Positions 20,746-33,318 of a stretch of DNA of 64,000 nucleotides are shown in pieces. The position numbers were made by a program, and so were the translations under genes. The stretch comes from Symbiotaphrina buchneri (taxonomy: Eukaryota; Ascomycota; Symbiotaphrinales; Symbiotaphrinaceae): contig BCIG01000024.1 of NCBI GenBank assembly GCA_001599915.1, positions 310,001 through 374,000 on the forward strand. The letters are read 5' to 3'. Under the pieces are notes generated by a model. It saw nothing but the letters and a program-made list of their open reading frames with translations. It did no database searches and was not told where the DNA came from. Within the stretch, counting starts at the first letter, position 1; every line of letters begins with the position of its first letter.

Positions 20746-21764
20746 CAGGATGCATTGTCTAAAACTCCCGTAACTATCGCACGTGTTATGTGGGCCATGC
20801 AAAATTTTGCCGATTTATGGCTATAATCTCCTTCTATCAGGTGCATCTTCGCGACACCTTGTTTTACAGACGCGAGTGTAACAGGCTGAAGTCTTTATTG
20901 TCGCTTGTTAGGGTCCACGATAATGGTAACCCGGTCATGGGGGGATTTACGGTGGGGGCATCATGGTGTATGGGAATTAGTTAATCCGAGGCGGAGGAAC
21001 ATGTGCAGCGGCAGTCATGGATGTGCTCAAGTTCTCCTAGACGCTATCTCCCGGAAGCGTTGAGGAATGAAATAGGTTGCAATTGTCAGAAGCGCAATAG
21101 GAATACAACCCAACGTATATCATGGCCAGGCCCGTCACTCGCGGAGCACATGCAATTGAAACGCTCGTTTCAAGACGTCGTATGGCAAACCAACGGTCAA
21201 AACAAAACATAGCCCAATGGAATAGAAAGCAAGAGCCTGGGAGGCGAAAATGTCCGAGCGGAGGAGACCTCATGCCACGTAACCAGCCCGTCAGAATGTA
21301 TAAGTGCACCAGACTTGTCCGTCCCCTTCGATTACAAGAGCTGTATATGCAAGATCAACCTAGCTGCACGTCATTCCGCCCGAGCAGTGTCCCCACCAAT
21401 ATCCACTCCAGACGGCAAAATCTCACCAAACACAAACAAGAAGATCGACCTAGCAAATCATCCGTGCATATGAGACGTGTACGTGCGAGAAGAGCGGATC
21501 ATCGACCGCATCATTTGCAAAAACAAAACGCCGGAACCACCTAGGGCCGGGGGCAGAGGATAGGGTGCGCCTTCCAATGGCCGCCAGGCACGCTGTCGCG
21601 TGAGAATGAGAGCCATCGGCATCGGAAAATTCCACTACCCCCCCCCCCCCCCCCCCCCCCCGCAGCACGACAACGCCAAACTCCTCAAAGAAATTGCCAA
21701 ATGAAGACAAGACGCCAAACGAGGCGTTACAGTGGTTGGTCTCTTGTGCGGTAGGATACCATGC
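20746..21764. other. Intergenic between convergent genes, with poly-C tract
   Basis: About 1 kb of shared 3' flank. It contains a 24-base C homopolymer (21638-21661). No gene is recognised; the open frames here are short and lack features. Confidence 0.6.
21638..21661. repeat. Homopolymer of 24 C on the plus strand
   Basis: An uninterrupted C24 run lies about 100 bases past the RSC7 stop. In the RSC7 transcript sense (minus strand) this reads as G24, so it may sit in that mRNA's 3' UTR. Such a run is unstable in replication and error-prone in sequencing, so its exact length is uncertain. Confidence 0.9.
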
Positions 21765-24004
21765 TCAGTAGCCTGGCCACCCAGATTGCCCGGCTGGATC
21801 TTGCCCCTGCGGAGCCCAACCGTGCATGCTAGACTGCTGTCCGGCAGAAGTCTGATGCATGTACTGCTGTGGACTCTGGCTGGGGTTATAGTATCCACGC
21901 CCCAGAGGCGGGTAGTTGCTCGGGCCCATGGTGTGCATTCCCTGGTACTGCACGGACGTCACCGGCAATTGTCCGCCGCTCTGCTGGTGGTGCATGTGCT
22001 GGGGCTGCGGGGATGGTTGATGATGAGGTGAATGTTGAGCCAGATGCGGACTGTACTGGGGCATTGCCTGAGGTATCGGGGACTGCTGCGGCTGGGGCGG
22101 CGGCCACATTGCATTTTGATGAGAGTATGGGTACGGGTTGTTCTGAGCCGGACCGCTCCCACCAACGCCCAAAGCCGGGGATCGATTGTGTACTTGATCC
22201 GGCCGAATATGTTGCGCCACGTTGCTCATTGGGGATTGAATGAGGGGATTCTGCTGTTGATGCTGTGGTAGGGCCTGGGTATTCATCGCCTGCGGGGCCG
22301 CACGCTGTGGCTGCATCATTTGTTGTGGGCTCAGTCCAGGTAAACCGGCCGACGTTTGTTGGCCCGCTTGGTGAGATGCCTGAACTGGCTGCGCAGCAGG
22401 AGCGCTTCTGTCCTCCGAAGGTTGCCGAACCGGATGTGATTGACTCGGAGGTAGGCTCTCCGGTATCTGTTTCCAGAAGTCACCCATGTACTTGGCACGG
22501 TGTCCACGTTGTTGACTAAGCAGCTTGTTGTATTCTGCAGTCTGGGTGGCCTGGTTGATGATCTCGATCCCAGGACTTGCATGTGTCCTATCCTGATACG
22601 GCTGTCCTGATATGGCTTGTCGCGGTCTGGGGATATTACCATAATCCCTCAACCGAAGGTCCTCTCCGGGGGCCAGGCTGATCATCGGCAGTGGTGCATT
22701 ATTGGCGGGGCCAGGCCCTCCTAATCCGGGCTGCAACGTTTGCGGCTGCGGATGATGTTCGATATGGCCAGCGGAATTGCTGTAGACGATCTCTCCCTGC
22801 ATTCCCAGCAGATTGGCGTGCGCAGCATTAGCCGCTTCCACAGCGGCCGCATCCCGAGCCCTTGCACCACCTGGCCTCTTTTCTCCCGCAAGATCTTCCT
22901 CGGTGAAGCCCTGTTTTCGTGCTTTGCCTTCCCAGTAGTCATCACGGACCCTTCGGCCGTTGACAATGACCCTACTGCCAAACTGACGAAACATTGACTT
23001 TGCCGTCACAATGGCTATCTGCCTGGACCGATAGGAGTAGGGTAATATCTCTTGCTGTATGAGATCATCTTTCTCTGCCTGGGTAGCGATGATCTTGTAA
23101 AGTGACCTGTTTTTGTTAAACAGGAGGTAAGAATCCCTGTAGCCCAGAACACGCGCGCATTCAGTCGCGAGCATGAAAAGTTTGTCTCCACGGTTTGGGA
23201 CGAAGAATGTCCGGCAGCGATATTCCCGCCCATCCAATGGGTGGCCGGTCGGAGTGACCTTTCTCTCTCCAGCCTCGTCATATTCGCGTGGGATGTATTC
23301 ATCGCCATCAGGAGTGAGCTGATCCGTCGTGTGGTCTCTGACGGTCGGCAAAGCTTTTACTACCGTCTTCGAAGGCGTGGACTTGGATGGTGACGACTGG
23401 GTTGGCGTGGTCAGATTAGGCTGCGGTGGGAGTGTTTGGCTCTGCTGTCGGGGTGTCTGCACATGCGGAAGCTGCTGGTGCTGCTGGATGGGGCTTTCCG
23501 ATACCGTAGTAGATTGCTTCGATTTCGGGGGTCTTCCACGCTTTCGAGGCTTATGGTCGTCCCCTTCTGCCGGATTATATTAGTCTAAAGCCTATACCGC
23601 GCAGGCTGTTGGCAGCGGATGTACGCACCGTGGTCTTCACGGCCATCGCCTGCCCATGGCAAATCGCCGTACAGCTCCGGAGAGCGACTCCGTTTCACTC
23701 CCCTTGGACTTGTCTCGGGGGCACTGACCGAGGGAGGGGTCGGCAGTAGTGCTATGATGACAAGTAGAGTTAGAACACGCTTTGTGGCTATATCGCAGTA
23801 GAGAAATGCACATGTCGGTGGTCCCGCAGCGGTAGAGGGAGAAATCGCGGACCGTGCCGGTCAAAGGATCGAGAAGGTGACAGGGAGTGAGGTGCGAGAT
23901 CAAGATGACATACCTGCAGAATTAAGGGCAGCCGGGTTGATGGTGCCAGAACCGTCGACGATGTTGGTCTCCATGCCATTCATAGACTGCGCCGTCGAGT
24001 ACAT
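21765..24004 (-). CDS. rsc7: Chromatin-remodelling complex subunit RSC7/Swp82
   Basis: Exons 23914-24004, 23629-23751 and 21765-23566 (minus strand); 671 residues, with introns of 162 and 62 bases. The N-terminal region has an AT-hook-like patch KRGRPPKSK near residue 85. The conserved RSC7/Swp82 domain (about residues 130-260) has blocks such as GDEYIPREYDEAGERKV, GREYRCRTFFVPNRGDK, MLATECARVLGYRDSY and FGSRVIVNGRRVRDDY. The C-terminal 350 residues are Gln/Pro-rich. Rsc7 (Npl6) and Swp82 are accessory subunits of the RSC and SWI/SNF ATP-dependent remodellers in the nucleus; filamentous fungi usually have one such protein. The start is the first ATG after an in-frame stop (TAA about 50 bases upstream); a further 5' exon cannot be excluded. 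Confidence 0.88.
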
Positions 24005-24450
24005 GACGGTCCGGTTGCCTTCCTTGCGCCGAGAGCGACGGCAACACGCTTACGCGCCCGTTGTAGACAGACGACGACGAGGTCGCAAAGCGGACGGCAG
24101 CAGGACAGTCCACTGCATGCAGGTGGTGATACGGTCGATGGATAGAGGCAGCGCGGCGCTATTTCGACGAGATGAGCCTCGGTCGCCCGAGCGCGATCAC
24201 GAACGGGAATCTGTGGGGAAAGGCGTGGACGTACGGACGGGCCGGAGTGGCTTCTGATTGGATGCGGAGCGGGTCAGGACCACGCACACTGGGATAACTG
24301 GCCGATGCGTGGATAATGTAAGTCGAGCGACGTAAGGTAGGGGGAGGTGGCCGGGTGTGATGTGATGCGATGCAGGCAAGCTTGCGCGACCTGCAGATAA
24401 CAAACAGGACGTCGTCTCTCGTCTCTGGCCCAACTACCGGTACGGAGTGA

Positions 24451-24468
24451 GTAAGGTAAGGTAAGGTA
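24451..24468. repeat. TAAGGTA tandem cluster
   Basis: Three overlapping GTAAGGTA units upstream of rsc7; one of many clusters of this motif in intergenic DNA of this window. Confidence 0.8.
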
Positions 24469-24550
24469 GTAGTTTCTCGGCGGGGTTCCGTCGTCTGGCG
24501 GCTGCTGCTAGCACGGTAGACCGTAAGGTAGGAAAGAGTTCGTACACTTG

Positions 24551-24569
24551 TAAGGTAAGGTAAGGTAGG
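24551..24569. repeat. TAAGGTA tandem cluster
   Basis: Three overlapping TAAGGTA units about 100 bases from the previous cluster, same orientation. Confidence 0.8.
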
Positions 24570-25921
24570 TATGTACCTCGTAGGCGGGAGAGCCGAGAGA
24601 CCAATGATAATACCGAATGATGAGAGTCGATCGTCCAAGTATTATTGTTTCTTGCAAATGATAATAATACAGTACAATAATACTAATAGATCGGTCCAAG
24701 GAGCATCATCGTATTCGTACTCATCATCATACTGGCCCCAGATCGGACTAGGCGGCACTGTGCGTTCCGTATGATGCGCTTTTGCCCTTGATAAGGTGCT
24801 TGTGTCCTGTCCAACGAGATGCTCTCTCAGAATATAAGGTGCCGCTGATGGCGACTGCAGTTGGACTTGAGGGAGCTCCTGGCAGTTCCGCGGCCTCTGA
24901 AGGTACGAACCCTAAGGTAGTTACTGGAAGGTACCTCTCATACAAGACCACTACCACCAAGGTACATAAGCTAAAGTAAGTAGTTGCCACAAAAATGTAG
25001 TACTTGCTACGGCGCTGAGGTACTTCAAGGTACCCAGCTTTAGTGAAGACCCGGAGAGACCTGGCCTCACCAGGCAGTGCTCACTTATTATTAGGACGCT
25101 AGTCGCGGTGTATTGTCAACTGCCCAGGTTGGTCAGGTCAGGTTAGCTGAGTACTGGTACAGAGGTACCTCTCGGTACGTGCATAAGTCGGTAGGGTCGC
25201 GTACCATACCTTAGATAAGATACCAAGTTATACCTACCTACTTGCAGGAGTGACTGATACCGTCGACAGTTCCTCGAACCTCCGAAAGGAAAGGCACGCA
25301 AAGAAGAGACAATGGTGAAAGCAAAATGGTGAAATCATGGGCTCGGGCCACTTCTTTCTTTTCGCCACAGGACCTGTGCTCCCAGGGCGCGCCTCCTCTG
25401 CAAAGTCTTCGTCGATTGCTTACCTTGCTCGAGAGGCAGCTTGAGATGCGACGGAGGTAGACGACAAGGGAGAAGGCCAGGCCAGCACGGTACGGTTCCC
25501 ACCCAGAACGTGGTGGTCTCTGTATTGCTAGCGCAGTCCAGCCGTATCTTTTACGACCCCAGAACTCGGCTCAATTCATGATGGACCCTTACCTGGCTGC
25601 TATTGAATACTGTCCTTGGTCTTTGGGAGAACCATACATGAACTCCGAACACCCTTTACTATCAGGTCAGGAAGGAGAAAGTAAGCTCCGGTTGACTTTA
25701 CCTACTACGAGACGTACAAGTCGCATCTTGAATCAGGCCCAGCACTGATTTCTTGCTGACATTTAATTGATACTCGTACCATATTCGTCTCCGTAACTCA
25801 GGGTATTGCTAGGTAAGGATAAGGTAGACAAGAGCCCTCGAGCGCAGGACAGAACGAGAGTGGAGCTGGCGTGTGACGATCTCATGCCAAGATGCAGCCC
25901 GGCGATTAGCGAGAAGCGGCA

Positions 25922-25950
25922 GGCAAAGCAAGGCAAGGCAAGGCAAGGCA
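25922..25950. repeat. GCAAG/GCAAA short tandem repeat
   Basis: Five consecutive pentamers of the type GCAAG (one GCAAA) in gene-free DNA; a simple repeat. Confidence 0.75.
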
Positions 25951-28227
25951 ATGTACGAGCTACATTAAAAAGGAAGCCAAGTCTTCTTCATACACTCCGT
26001 TGCCATATCACCATTCTCTTCATCATTATTATTGTTTTGCGAAAGACCATGTGAGAATGTCGAATCTGCTGTTTCTTCCTTGGGCGAGTCCGCTGCTTGC
26101 ATCAAGCCCATATAAAAAGCACTCTCTTGTATTCTGCAATCCGATGTTGAGCAGGGTTCACTCGTTGCGCCATGAGGCTACCGGATCAGCAAATGATATC
26201 TCGGCATTTCAAGACGTGTGAACAGTCTAGGTCGTATTCGTACTCTACCTCTGTATAGGAGTAGTATGTGCCTCCAAGGTCCCTATTGCCACCTCATGTC
26301 TTCACAATACCTACCTAGGTTGAGTCTGTATCACCAGATATACCTTAGTCTCCACATCGTCGTCCTTCCTGGTCCGTGCTCCCTCTCCTTGTGCATCTGT
26401 CTTGGCTTGTACATGAGATGGTGATGTCTTGCGTCTTTGTAAGAACATTTCTCTGTACTGGAATAGACACGCAACTAATGTTGTGGACACATGACCCCAA
26501 TTCTGCCAAAGTACTGTACCTCAGGTAGGTCATAAGGATAGGTGCATAGGGAGGTCATGCGACTTAAGTCAGACTTTGTGGTGTCTACCCCTATTCTAGT
26601 CTATGTCCTACCTCAGAACACTGAACAGCAGAGGACGTTCGAGAGCAGGTTGAGCCAGGCAGAGACACGCCGAAGCCGTTCGGGTTGCTTGCCCGCTTGA
26701 TTCATTGAAGGCGAGACTATTAAGACTGATAGATGATATGGTCCTCGGCCATTGTACGAAGCAGTATCGCGCTCATATCCCTGCGTAAAAGGCCAGTGCC
26801 TGCCCACAATGGACGTATGAAGTCTATCAAATCTCTGCGAGAAGAACAATTCTTGCAAAGACTTCACGGATAGATCGACCCCTGTGCCGCTTTACCGACA
26901 AGTGTAGGGTCATGCCTTCACTCGTGCAACCTGTAAGGTACCTTAGCTTAGTAAGGTATTTGTAGTCTGAGTACCTAGCGTTGTCAGTGCCTTTCACATG
27001 CTCCTGCGGCTTCAGAAATCACCTGGGACTGGTTAACAGACAAGCACCCCTTGCCTCACCTGAAACAACGATGCTCCATTCGACCACCTGCCTGAACCTA
27101 AAAATCCACTGCTCGTCAGGAGACCTGGGCAGCAGGGCGTTCTGATACCGTATCATGTGCGGTACTTACGGTACCCTCTACATGAGCATTCAGATGGTTG
27201 ATTGAACGCGAGTCTGAACATATCTATCTACACCGTCGATCTTAAAATCTATCGCCTCCCATACGCCCAAGCCAGATCTGACCGCTCGCGATGGTCAAGC
27301 CTAAGACCCGCGAATGGATAGCGAAAGACAAGGTATGATTGCACCGCTGGAGATTGGGGAACAGGCGGGGTTGGGCAAGCATGGTATCTCTTTAGGCCGA
27401 AGTAGAGCACCTAAGGTAGCCCAACACGGCCGCCTGGATTGGCCCACAAGACGTCAGCCCAATGTTAAGAAAGAGACTGCGAGCAGAGCGGACCAGGGGG
27501 CTCGTCTGGGTGGTCATGGGAGCTAAGGCACTATCTCCCACGCCCAAAAATGATCTTGCTTGGAAAACGATGTGGGATTTCCACCACCGAACCTGGAGGC
27601 CTTAACTTACCTTGTGTGCTCTCCAAGGGTGGATATGTCGAACTATGGTTTCCTGAAGCTTTGATACATTACAAGGTAAGGTAGGGTACATATCTGCATT
27701 CGTTCTCCACTGTTGAACTGGATTCGTGCGGTGGTCATAGCTCCTGTCTTGACTCTCAAGGCAGCTCGTAGACTGTTTTAAGGTTCTTACTCTACGCGTT
27801 AGTTCCCGTCGCCAGCCGCTTTCAGCTAGGTCTTGTCTGAGTGAGACCTTAAGGTACAAAATTACCTTACATTAGGTAAGCGGTTGCTGTGCGGACCAAC
27901 CAGCACAGTCTTGAGTTTGTTGTGTTGACGCCTGTCTCTGTCCATGTCCGTGCGTGCGTCAGAGTCCTGACTCACGGACGGCACGAGTGCATCCATCCGT
28001 ACGGAGGCCTTTGTACATTGTACCTTACGCTGGCCAGTGAATCTGCTTAGACCGCCGGCAATTTGCATGTGAGTGGGAGCAGAAACAGAGACACTCCATA
28101 ACATGACTCGCAAGTGAGCCTCACTACCAAATTAATATCATCTTTATCCCTCCTAAAGCGCCCTTCCCTTAAACGACCACTCCACCCTACGAAGAGCGGA
28201 AGCCACCGTTCAGTTGGAATCCAAGAT

Positions 28228-30553
28228 ATGCTCCAGGATGCGCGAAGCAGGGCGAGTAGTCGCCGCACCTCAATCACGCCCGGCCCTGCATACATGACCA
28301 AGGAGCAATTTGGTCCGTCCACCGCGGTCCAGTAAACCAACTCTATAGTCCTTACTCACAGCTTTCGTCCAGATGACTACCTAGCCGATCTACGTACCCG
28401 TCGCATTCCCCGTCCCACAGGTGCCCGGCCGCTCCACCTGGAGGAAACACCGCGAGTCTCTGGTGACACGGTCGGGTCCAACGGCAATGAGGAGCCGCTA
28501 CGAGCGGTAAGCTCTTGTGGCCACCGAGAACCTGGCGAAGATATTTGGTCTGTTCGTTCTCCAAGCGTCATGCAGCACCAGAGGTCCAATTCAGTCGCCT
28601 CAAGGGGAAGCACGCATCCCTCACACTGCGGGCGCGCTCTAGCACAACAAGCACCCCCAGCATCGTTTGACGGCGCTGGTACCAAGGTGATGCCAAGCGC
28701 TGTGTATAGAGAAAGCGGGCAACGATGGATGGAACGCCAAGAGGCTCGTTCCCTCCGCGAAGCTTTGCAAGATATGGACCTTCGGGATGAAGCACAGCTA
28801 CATGCAGCGGCGCAAGACGAAGCAGCCGAGCTCGTGTGGAAACACCGAAATCCCGAAGCTCCCTATTCTAATCCAGATGCTCGTCGAAGATACACCCAGC
28901 ACTTAGTCAAGGGAGCACATGCTAGGAGCCAGAGTGGCAGTGGCACCTACCAGATGGAGGATCAATTCAACAGAAGAGCTACCGGGCCCAGATCACGCAA
29001 GGCAAGTGGTGACCAAGGTATAACGCTGTTCAGAAATCCAGAAGACCAGATCTATGAAGATGATCTCAGTGGTCAAAACAAGGGCGGAGATGTACGGGAC
29101 ACAGACGCCGTACCGCTCAAGGTCAAACCGCGCAATTCGTTGCCTATGGTACAGAACTCAGGTTTGCCCCCGCAAGGCATGGCCAAGGATAATATGAGAC
29201 ATGCCCCGATGAAGTCCAAACACTCGAGCCCAGAGAATGGGCCGGATCTGAAGGACGGGCTCGAGATACGTGGGGCCGAAATCCGCGCAGCGACCAGCAT
29301 GAGGCTTAAAGATAGGAGTCCTAGGCTCCCCATGCCCACAGTGGTCAGTGACCGACCAGGCAGACCTATTGTGAGCTTCGACCCAACTTGGAATCAAAGG
29401 AACGCGGATGTGAGACAGCAGCAGCAGAGAGATCAAGGGCAATATACAGACAACACCGAGAGAGGCGGGTTCATCAATAGCCAAGCCCCCACTCGTATAG
29501 ACGATGATGCACCGCCTGTCCCTTCGATCAGTGTTTCGGAACTGCCGGACTCGGGACATAAGGGGAGAGACAAATGTCCCATCCCAACTATCGATGTCAG
29601 GGATGTGCCCACAATCACCGTGCAGACTGGAGAAGAGACGGGCACATGGGACAATGATCGAGCAAACACGAGGGCACAGCAGCCAAGGCCTCTGTCCGTA
29701 CCAAACTCTCAGGCCAACCTCAAGGATAGACATGGACATCCTATAAAGGCGTCTTCTCTGCGAAGTATGCCACATTACACGCTTTCGAATCGGCGCCCAA
29801 CTGCAACCTGCGCACAATGTATGTTAGCTATTTCCGGAAGGATCGTAAGTGCAGTGGGGGAGCGATTTCATCCAGAATGTTTCACTTGTTTCCATTGCGG
29901 CGAAGCCCTCGAATGCATCGCATTCTATCCTGAGCCAGAAGACAAAAGAATGGCACGGCTGGCGAACGGAAGCCATGGAGAAGTGGATACCCCGGGTAGT
30001 ATGTCTCCGGCCAGTGACTCTACTCCTCGCTTTTATTGCCACCTCGACTTCCATGAGCTCTTCAGTCCGCGCTGCAGGAGCTGCAAGACACCTATCGAAG
30101 GAGAAGTTGTACTTGCCTGCGGGGGAGAATGGCATGTTGGACACTTCTTTTGCGCCCAGTGCGGGGATGTAAGGCTTCTGGCACAGCATCGTGAGATATC
30201 GACCGAGTATACTAACCACATCGGTAGCCTTTTGACAGCACGACCCCGTTCGTGGAAAAGGAAGGATACGCCTGGTGTATCAATTGCCACACCGCCAGGT
30301 ATTCAACCAAATGCAGGAAGTGTCGCCGAGCCGTGACCAACACCGTCATCAGTGCTCTTGGAGCCGAATGGCATGCTGAATGTTTCACATGTGTGGTAAG
30401 CGACCACCCTCTTACTGCTATTACCATGTGAGGGAACTGATGAGAACGCAGGAATGCGCTGACGAGATCGTTGATGGAAGGTTCTTCGTCCGTCAGGACA
30501 AGCCGAATCAACCGTTGTGTGTACAATGTGAGGAGCGGAGGCTGAAGGCATAG
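28228..30553 (+). CDS. LIM-domain protein (three C-terminal LIM domains, paxillin-like)
   Basis: Model: exons 28228-28331, 28362-30168, 30228-30395 and 30452-30553; 726 residues. The first 560 residues are disordered, rich in Ser, Pro, Arg and Gln, with PPVPSISVSELP and PIPTIDVRDVP-like short motifs. Three LIM zinc-binding domains follow. LIM1 starts CAQC and has HPECFTCFHC; LIM2 starts CRSC and has HVGHFFCAQC; LIM3 starts CRKC and has HAECFTCVEC, ending in CVQC. The introns inside LIM2 and between the halves of LIM3 keep all Cys and His ligands. Fungal proteins of this plan (Pxl1-like) work in actin, septation and Rho signalling at growth sites. The start is uncertain: the frame is open upstream and an additional 5' exon is possible. 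The first intron of only 30 bases (28332-28361) is unusually short, so the 5' end of the model is the weak point. Confidence 0.85.
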
Positions 30554-31299
30554 GATGGATGGCAGAAGCAGAGTGGACCAAGGTCACTGGATAATGCGTA
30601 GGCGGGGATGATGCTATTTGCGGTCAAATCATACGTCTGCTTTGAGCAGGAAGCCATCGAGCGATTGTTCTTGCCCCATTTTTGCCCAAATTTTGGCATA
30701 GGAGTAGGTCAGCGGCATAATGCGACATGTAATGATTGAAACGAGCACCTGGAGTCCTGCGTCGCTCTGTGGACGTGGGGCACCGTGCTCTCGAGTTGGC
30801 TGCCCGGGAGACGGGCCAAGTGCTAATAATGTGGCAAATATGTCGGAAAACTACGAGATGAGACATGACGCCCGCCCCTAGAGCGTGTCAGTCAACAAGC
30901 CGAGTGATTGCTCGAAAATTGGATGTTGCGAGAATCATCGTCAGCATTATCATCATCAAAAGCGCGAGGTTGGGGGACCGGGTTTTGGGGAGGTTGGAGG
31001 TGCCGGCAGACAAGACACCCCAACCACACACAATAATTAATTAATTCTGGCCGCCCTCCCGTACATACCAATCCTCCTCCTACATACTCCGTACCTTACT
31101 TACATACCTCATCTTGAGATTCACATTCCACACACCATCCTCGAGACAACACCAAATAACATCGTCGTGCATTCCTTTCCCGCAATCCTCGTCTCTGGCC
31201 GTCTTCATAGCAGTCAAGTCCGTGAGTTTGACAGTTCCGAACTGTCACATTCCTCGGTTGGGCCGGGCCGAGACCGCTAGACGAGAAGCCGCGCCCAGC
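30554..31299. other. Intergenic, 746 bases
   Basis: 3' flank of the LIM gene and promoter of the next gene. Positions 31060-31100 carry TACATACTCCGTACCTTAC, combining two of the recurrent intergenic motifs. No gene seen. Confidence 0.6.
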
Positions 31300-32598
31300 A
31301 TGCGGCAACCATTCGAACCTCGTCGACAGTCACCATCATCCTGCTCGCGCTCATCGCTCTTGATCGCGCTTCTCGGCATCATCCTCCAGACCATTCCAGC
31401 AACACACGCGAAACCATATCCACGGTCGGATTCCTTTGGGCGATTTGACATTCGAAATCTTCTCCTAGAGCGCGGTTGCAGCAATCCCTGCGGCTGGGCT
31501 GGCCAGCTCTGCTGTGGATCGGATCAGGCTTGTTATACCGATTCGGCCGGGGAGGCACAATGCAGCAGCAGCAGCACCCAGGCGACCAGCGCTGTCGCCG
31601 GCCAGTGGCAGTTTTACACCACGACTTACGTTGAGACAGATCTCGTTACCAAGGTCTCGACATGGAGTTCATACATAGCCAGCGCGACAACCGCACAGCA
31701 AGCCGCAACCACGACGGTCTGCACCACCGCAGCGGCGTCGACAGCATCATGTAACTACGCTCTCAATGAGAGCCCTTGTGGCAGCATCTGCTGCGCCAGC
31801 GGCCAGTACTGCCAGCAGCTGGGTCAATGTGCGGCAGCAGCGGGAGGCAGCTCGGCGTACTATAGCAGCTGGTCCGCAGCGACCACCACTGCCACTTCAC
31901 AGACGTACTCGGCTGCATTAAGGCCGACAAGTGGAGGGTCAATGGTGGTGACGTCCACAGTGTCGCCTACCACCACTCTGCCTTTTCTTACCCCAGTTGC
32001 GACTGCCGGTGCGAATCTGACAGCTTCGGCATCGTCGAACAATGGCTTGAGCGGAGGTGCAATTGCAGGCATTGTCATTGGAGTGATTGCAGGAGTAATC
32101 CTTTTGCTCCTCATATGCGCTGCGTTGTGTCTGAGGGCTGGCATTAACGGCATTCTTGCTCTGTTTGGGCTGGGAGATAACAGAAGGAGAACAAGAGAAG
32201 AGACGATCATCGAGGAGCGGCACTCTCGCTACGGTAGTGCTGGCGGCGGGCGTACACATAATACGTGGTTTGGCGGAGGTGGCGGCGGTGGCGGCAGTGG
32301 TCGTCCGTCAAGGCCACCACCGCGTCCAAGCGGAGGCGGAGGCGGGGGCGGGGGTGGCAGCGGACTCGGGGGACTGGGCGCCGTGGGAGCTGGACTGGCG
32401 ACCCTTGCGGTCATCCTCGGTCTGAGAAGGAAGCGAGAGAGAGATGAAAAGAGTGACTACAGCAGCACCTACTATTCCTCGGAATATTCGAGTGAGAGTG
32501 AGTGACCAGACAAGACCGACGCATCTGGAGTTCTGCTAACAGAAACAGGTAGTGCCAGTTCGGACGACCGCCGGTCGAGACGCAACTCGCGACGTTGA
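31300..32598 (+). CDS. Secreted/surface glycine-rich single-pass membrane protein, Cys-rich ectodomain
   Basis: Exons 31300-32497 and 32549-32598; 415 residues. An N-terminal hydrophobic signal segment (about residues 18-38) ends near THAKP. The outer part has two Cys-rich clusters (CSNPCGWAGQLCCGSDQACY and CGSICCASGQYC) and Ser/Thr-rich linkers likely to be O-mannosylated. One strong membrane segment (GAIAGIVIGVIAGVILLLLICAALC, about 250-275) is followed by a basic stop-transfer region, a long Gly-run domain, a second weaker hydrophobic stretch, and a Ser/Arg-rich end. The last intron (GTGAGT donor, CTAAC branch, AAACAG acceptor) swaps an early TGA at 32503-32505 for a tail ending SRRNSRR. 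I know similar unnamed proteins in Eurotiales but no function; a wall sensor or scaffold is a guess. The in-phase 250-275 string is a position guide only. Confidence 0.75.
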
Positions 32599-33318
32599 TA
32601 CTGTCCATCCGAAGCACGACTTTTTGAGTTCCACCTACACGACATAGCGACTGTATTCACTAATGAACAACGCATATTCTTTGCGGCATAAGCCTTCGGC
32701 ATGTGGGGTTTCGGGTCTGCATCCTTTCCGTGTTTTCTTGGCCAAATTCAATCTTGGACAGTGACGCCGAGCAAGAGAGGGATGGGGGAAATGTGTGGGG
32801 AGAGCATGAAGTGACAGCATGTCAGGCAGCATGACGGCATTGATGTTGGAACTGCGAGTGAAGATTTTCAGCAGCTGTGGTACATAGATGAGATTGATAC
32901 TTCAGGCTCGAGCAGTCCGAGAGCATCAAGGAAAACATGCAGAGTACGAATAACCAACAATAAGTACCTATCTTATTATTATTAAGGTAAGGTACCTTGC
33001 ATTTATTTGCTTTGTACGAGATAGAGGACGTAGTTCGAACGAAAGTAGAGCGCACCACGTGACTTGTAGCGGACCTGACTAAGCCACACCCGTCTGTCGG
33101 CCTCTCCCCTTGCACACACGGTTTGGTGCTATCCCCAACGACCGTCAACGACCACACGGCGTGTGCTTCTTCTCCTTCCAATCCCGCCTTCACCTTTGCC
33201 TGCACCTGCAGCCGCGCCGCCTCGAGGCCTCATTGCTCTTCACTTCTCCCTTCCCGCATCGCTGGAAGCCGCCTCCATATCCGGTCTTTCTCTCAGCTCG
33301 ATCCCCGCCACCGCTGCC
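32599..33318. other. Intergenic, 720 bases
   Basis: Contains the 3' flank of the surface protein and promoter of the complex I subunit, with one TAAGGTAAGGTACC motif (32984-32998). No gene recognised. Confidence 0.6.

Larger units (their letters stand above)
24005..28227. other. Gene-free 4.2 kb divergent region
   Basis: No convincing gene on either strand. It contains many TACCTTA/TAAGGTA motifs (24451-24468, 24551-24569, 24900-25240, 26935-26980, 27665-27690, 27850-27880), AT-rich ATAATAATAC stretches (24640-24735) and a GCAAG-type repeat (25922-25950). It serves at least as the divergent promoter of rsc7 and the LIM gene. Its length could also hide a non-coding RNA or a very small gene, which I cannot see. 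Confidence 0.55.

Noticed and set aside
15112-28227. A secondary-metabolite cluster
   Set aside because: I saw no polyketide or peptide synthase, terpene cyclase, transporter-oxidase set or cluster regulator; the homeobox gene and rsc7 do not form such a cluster.
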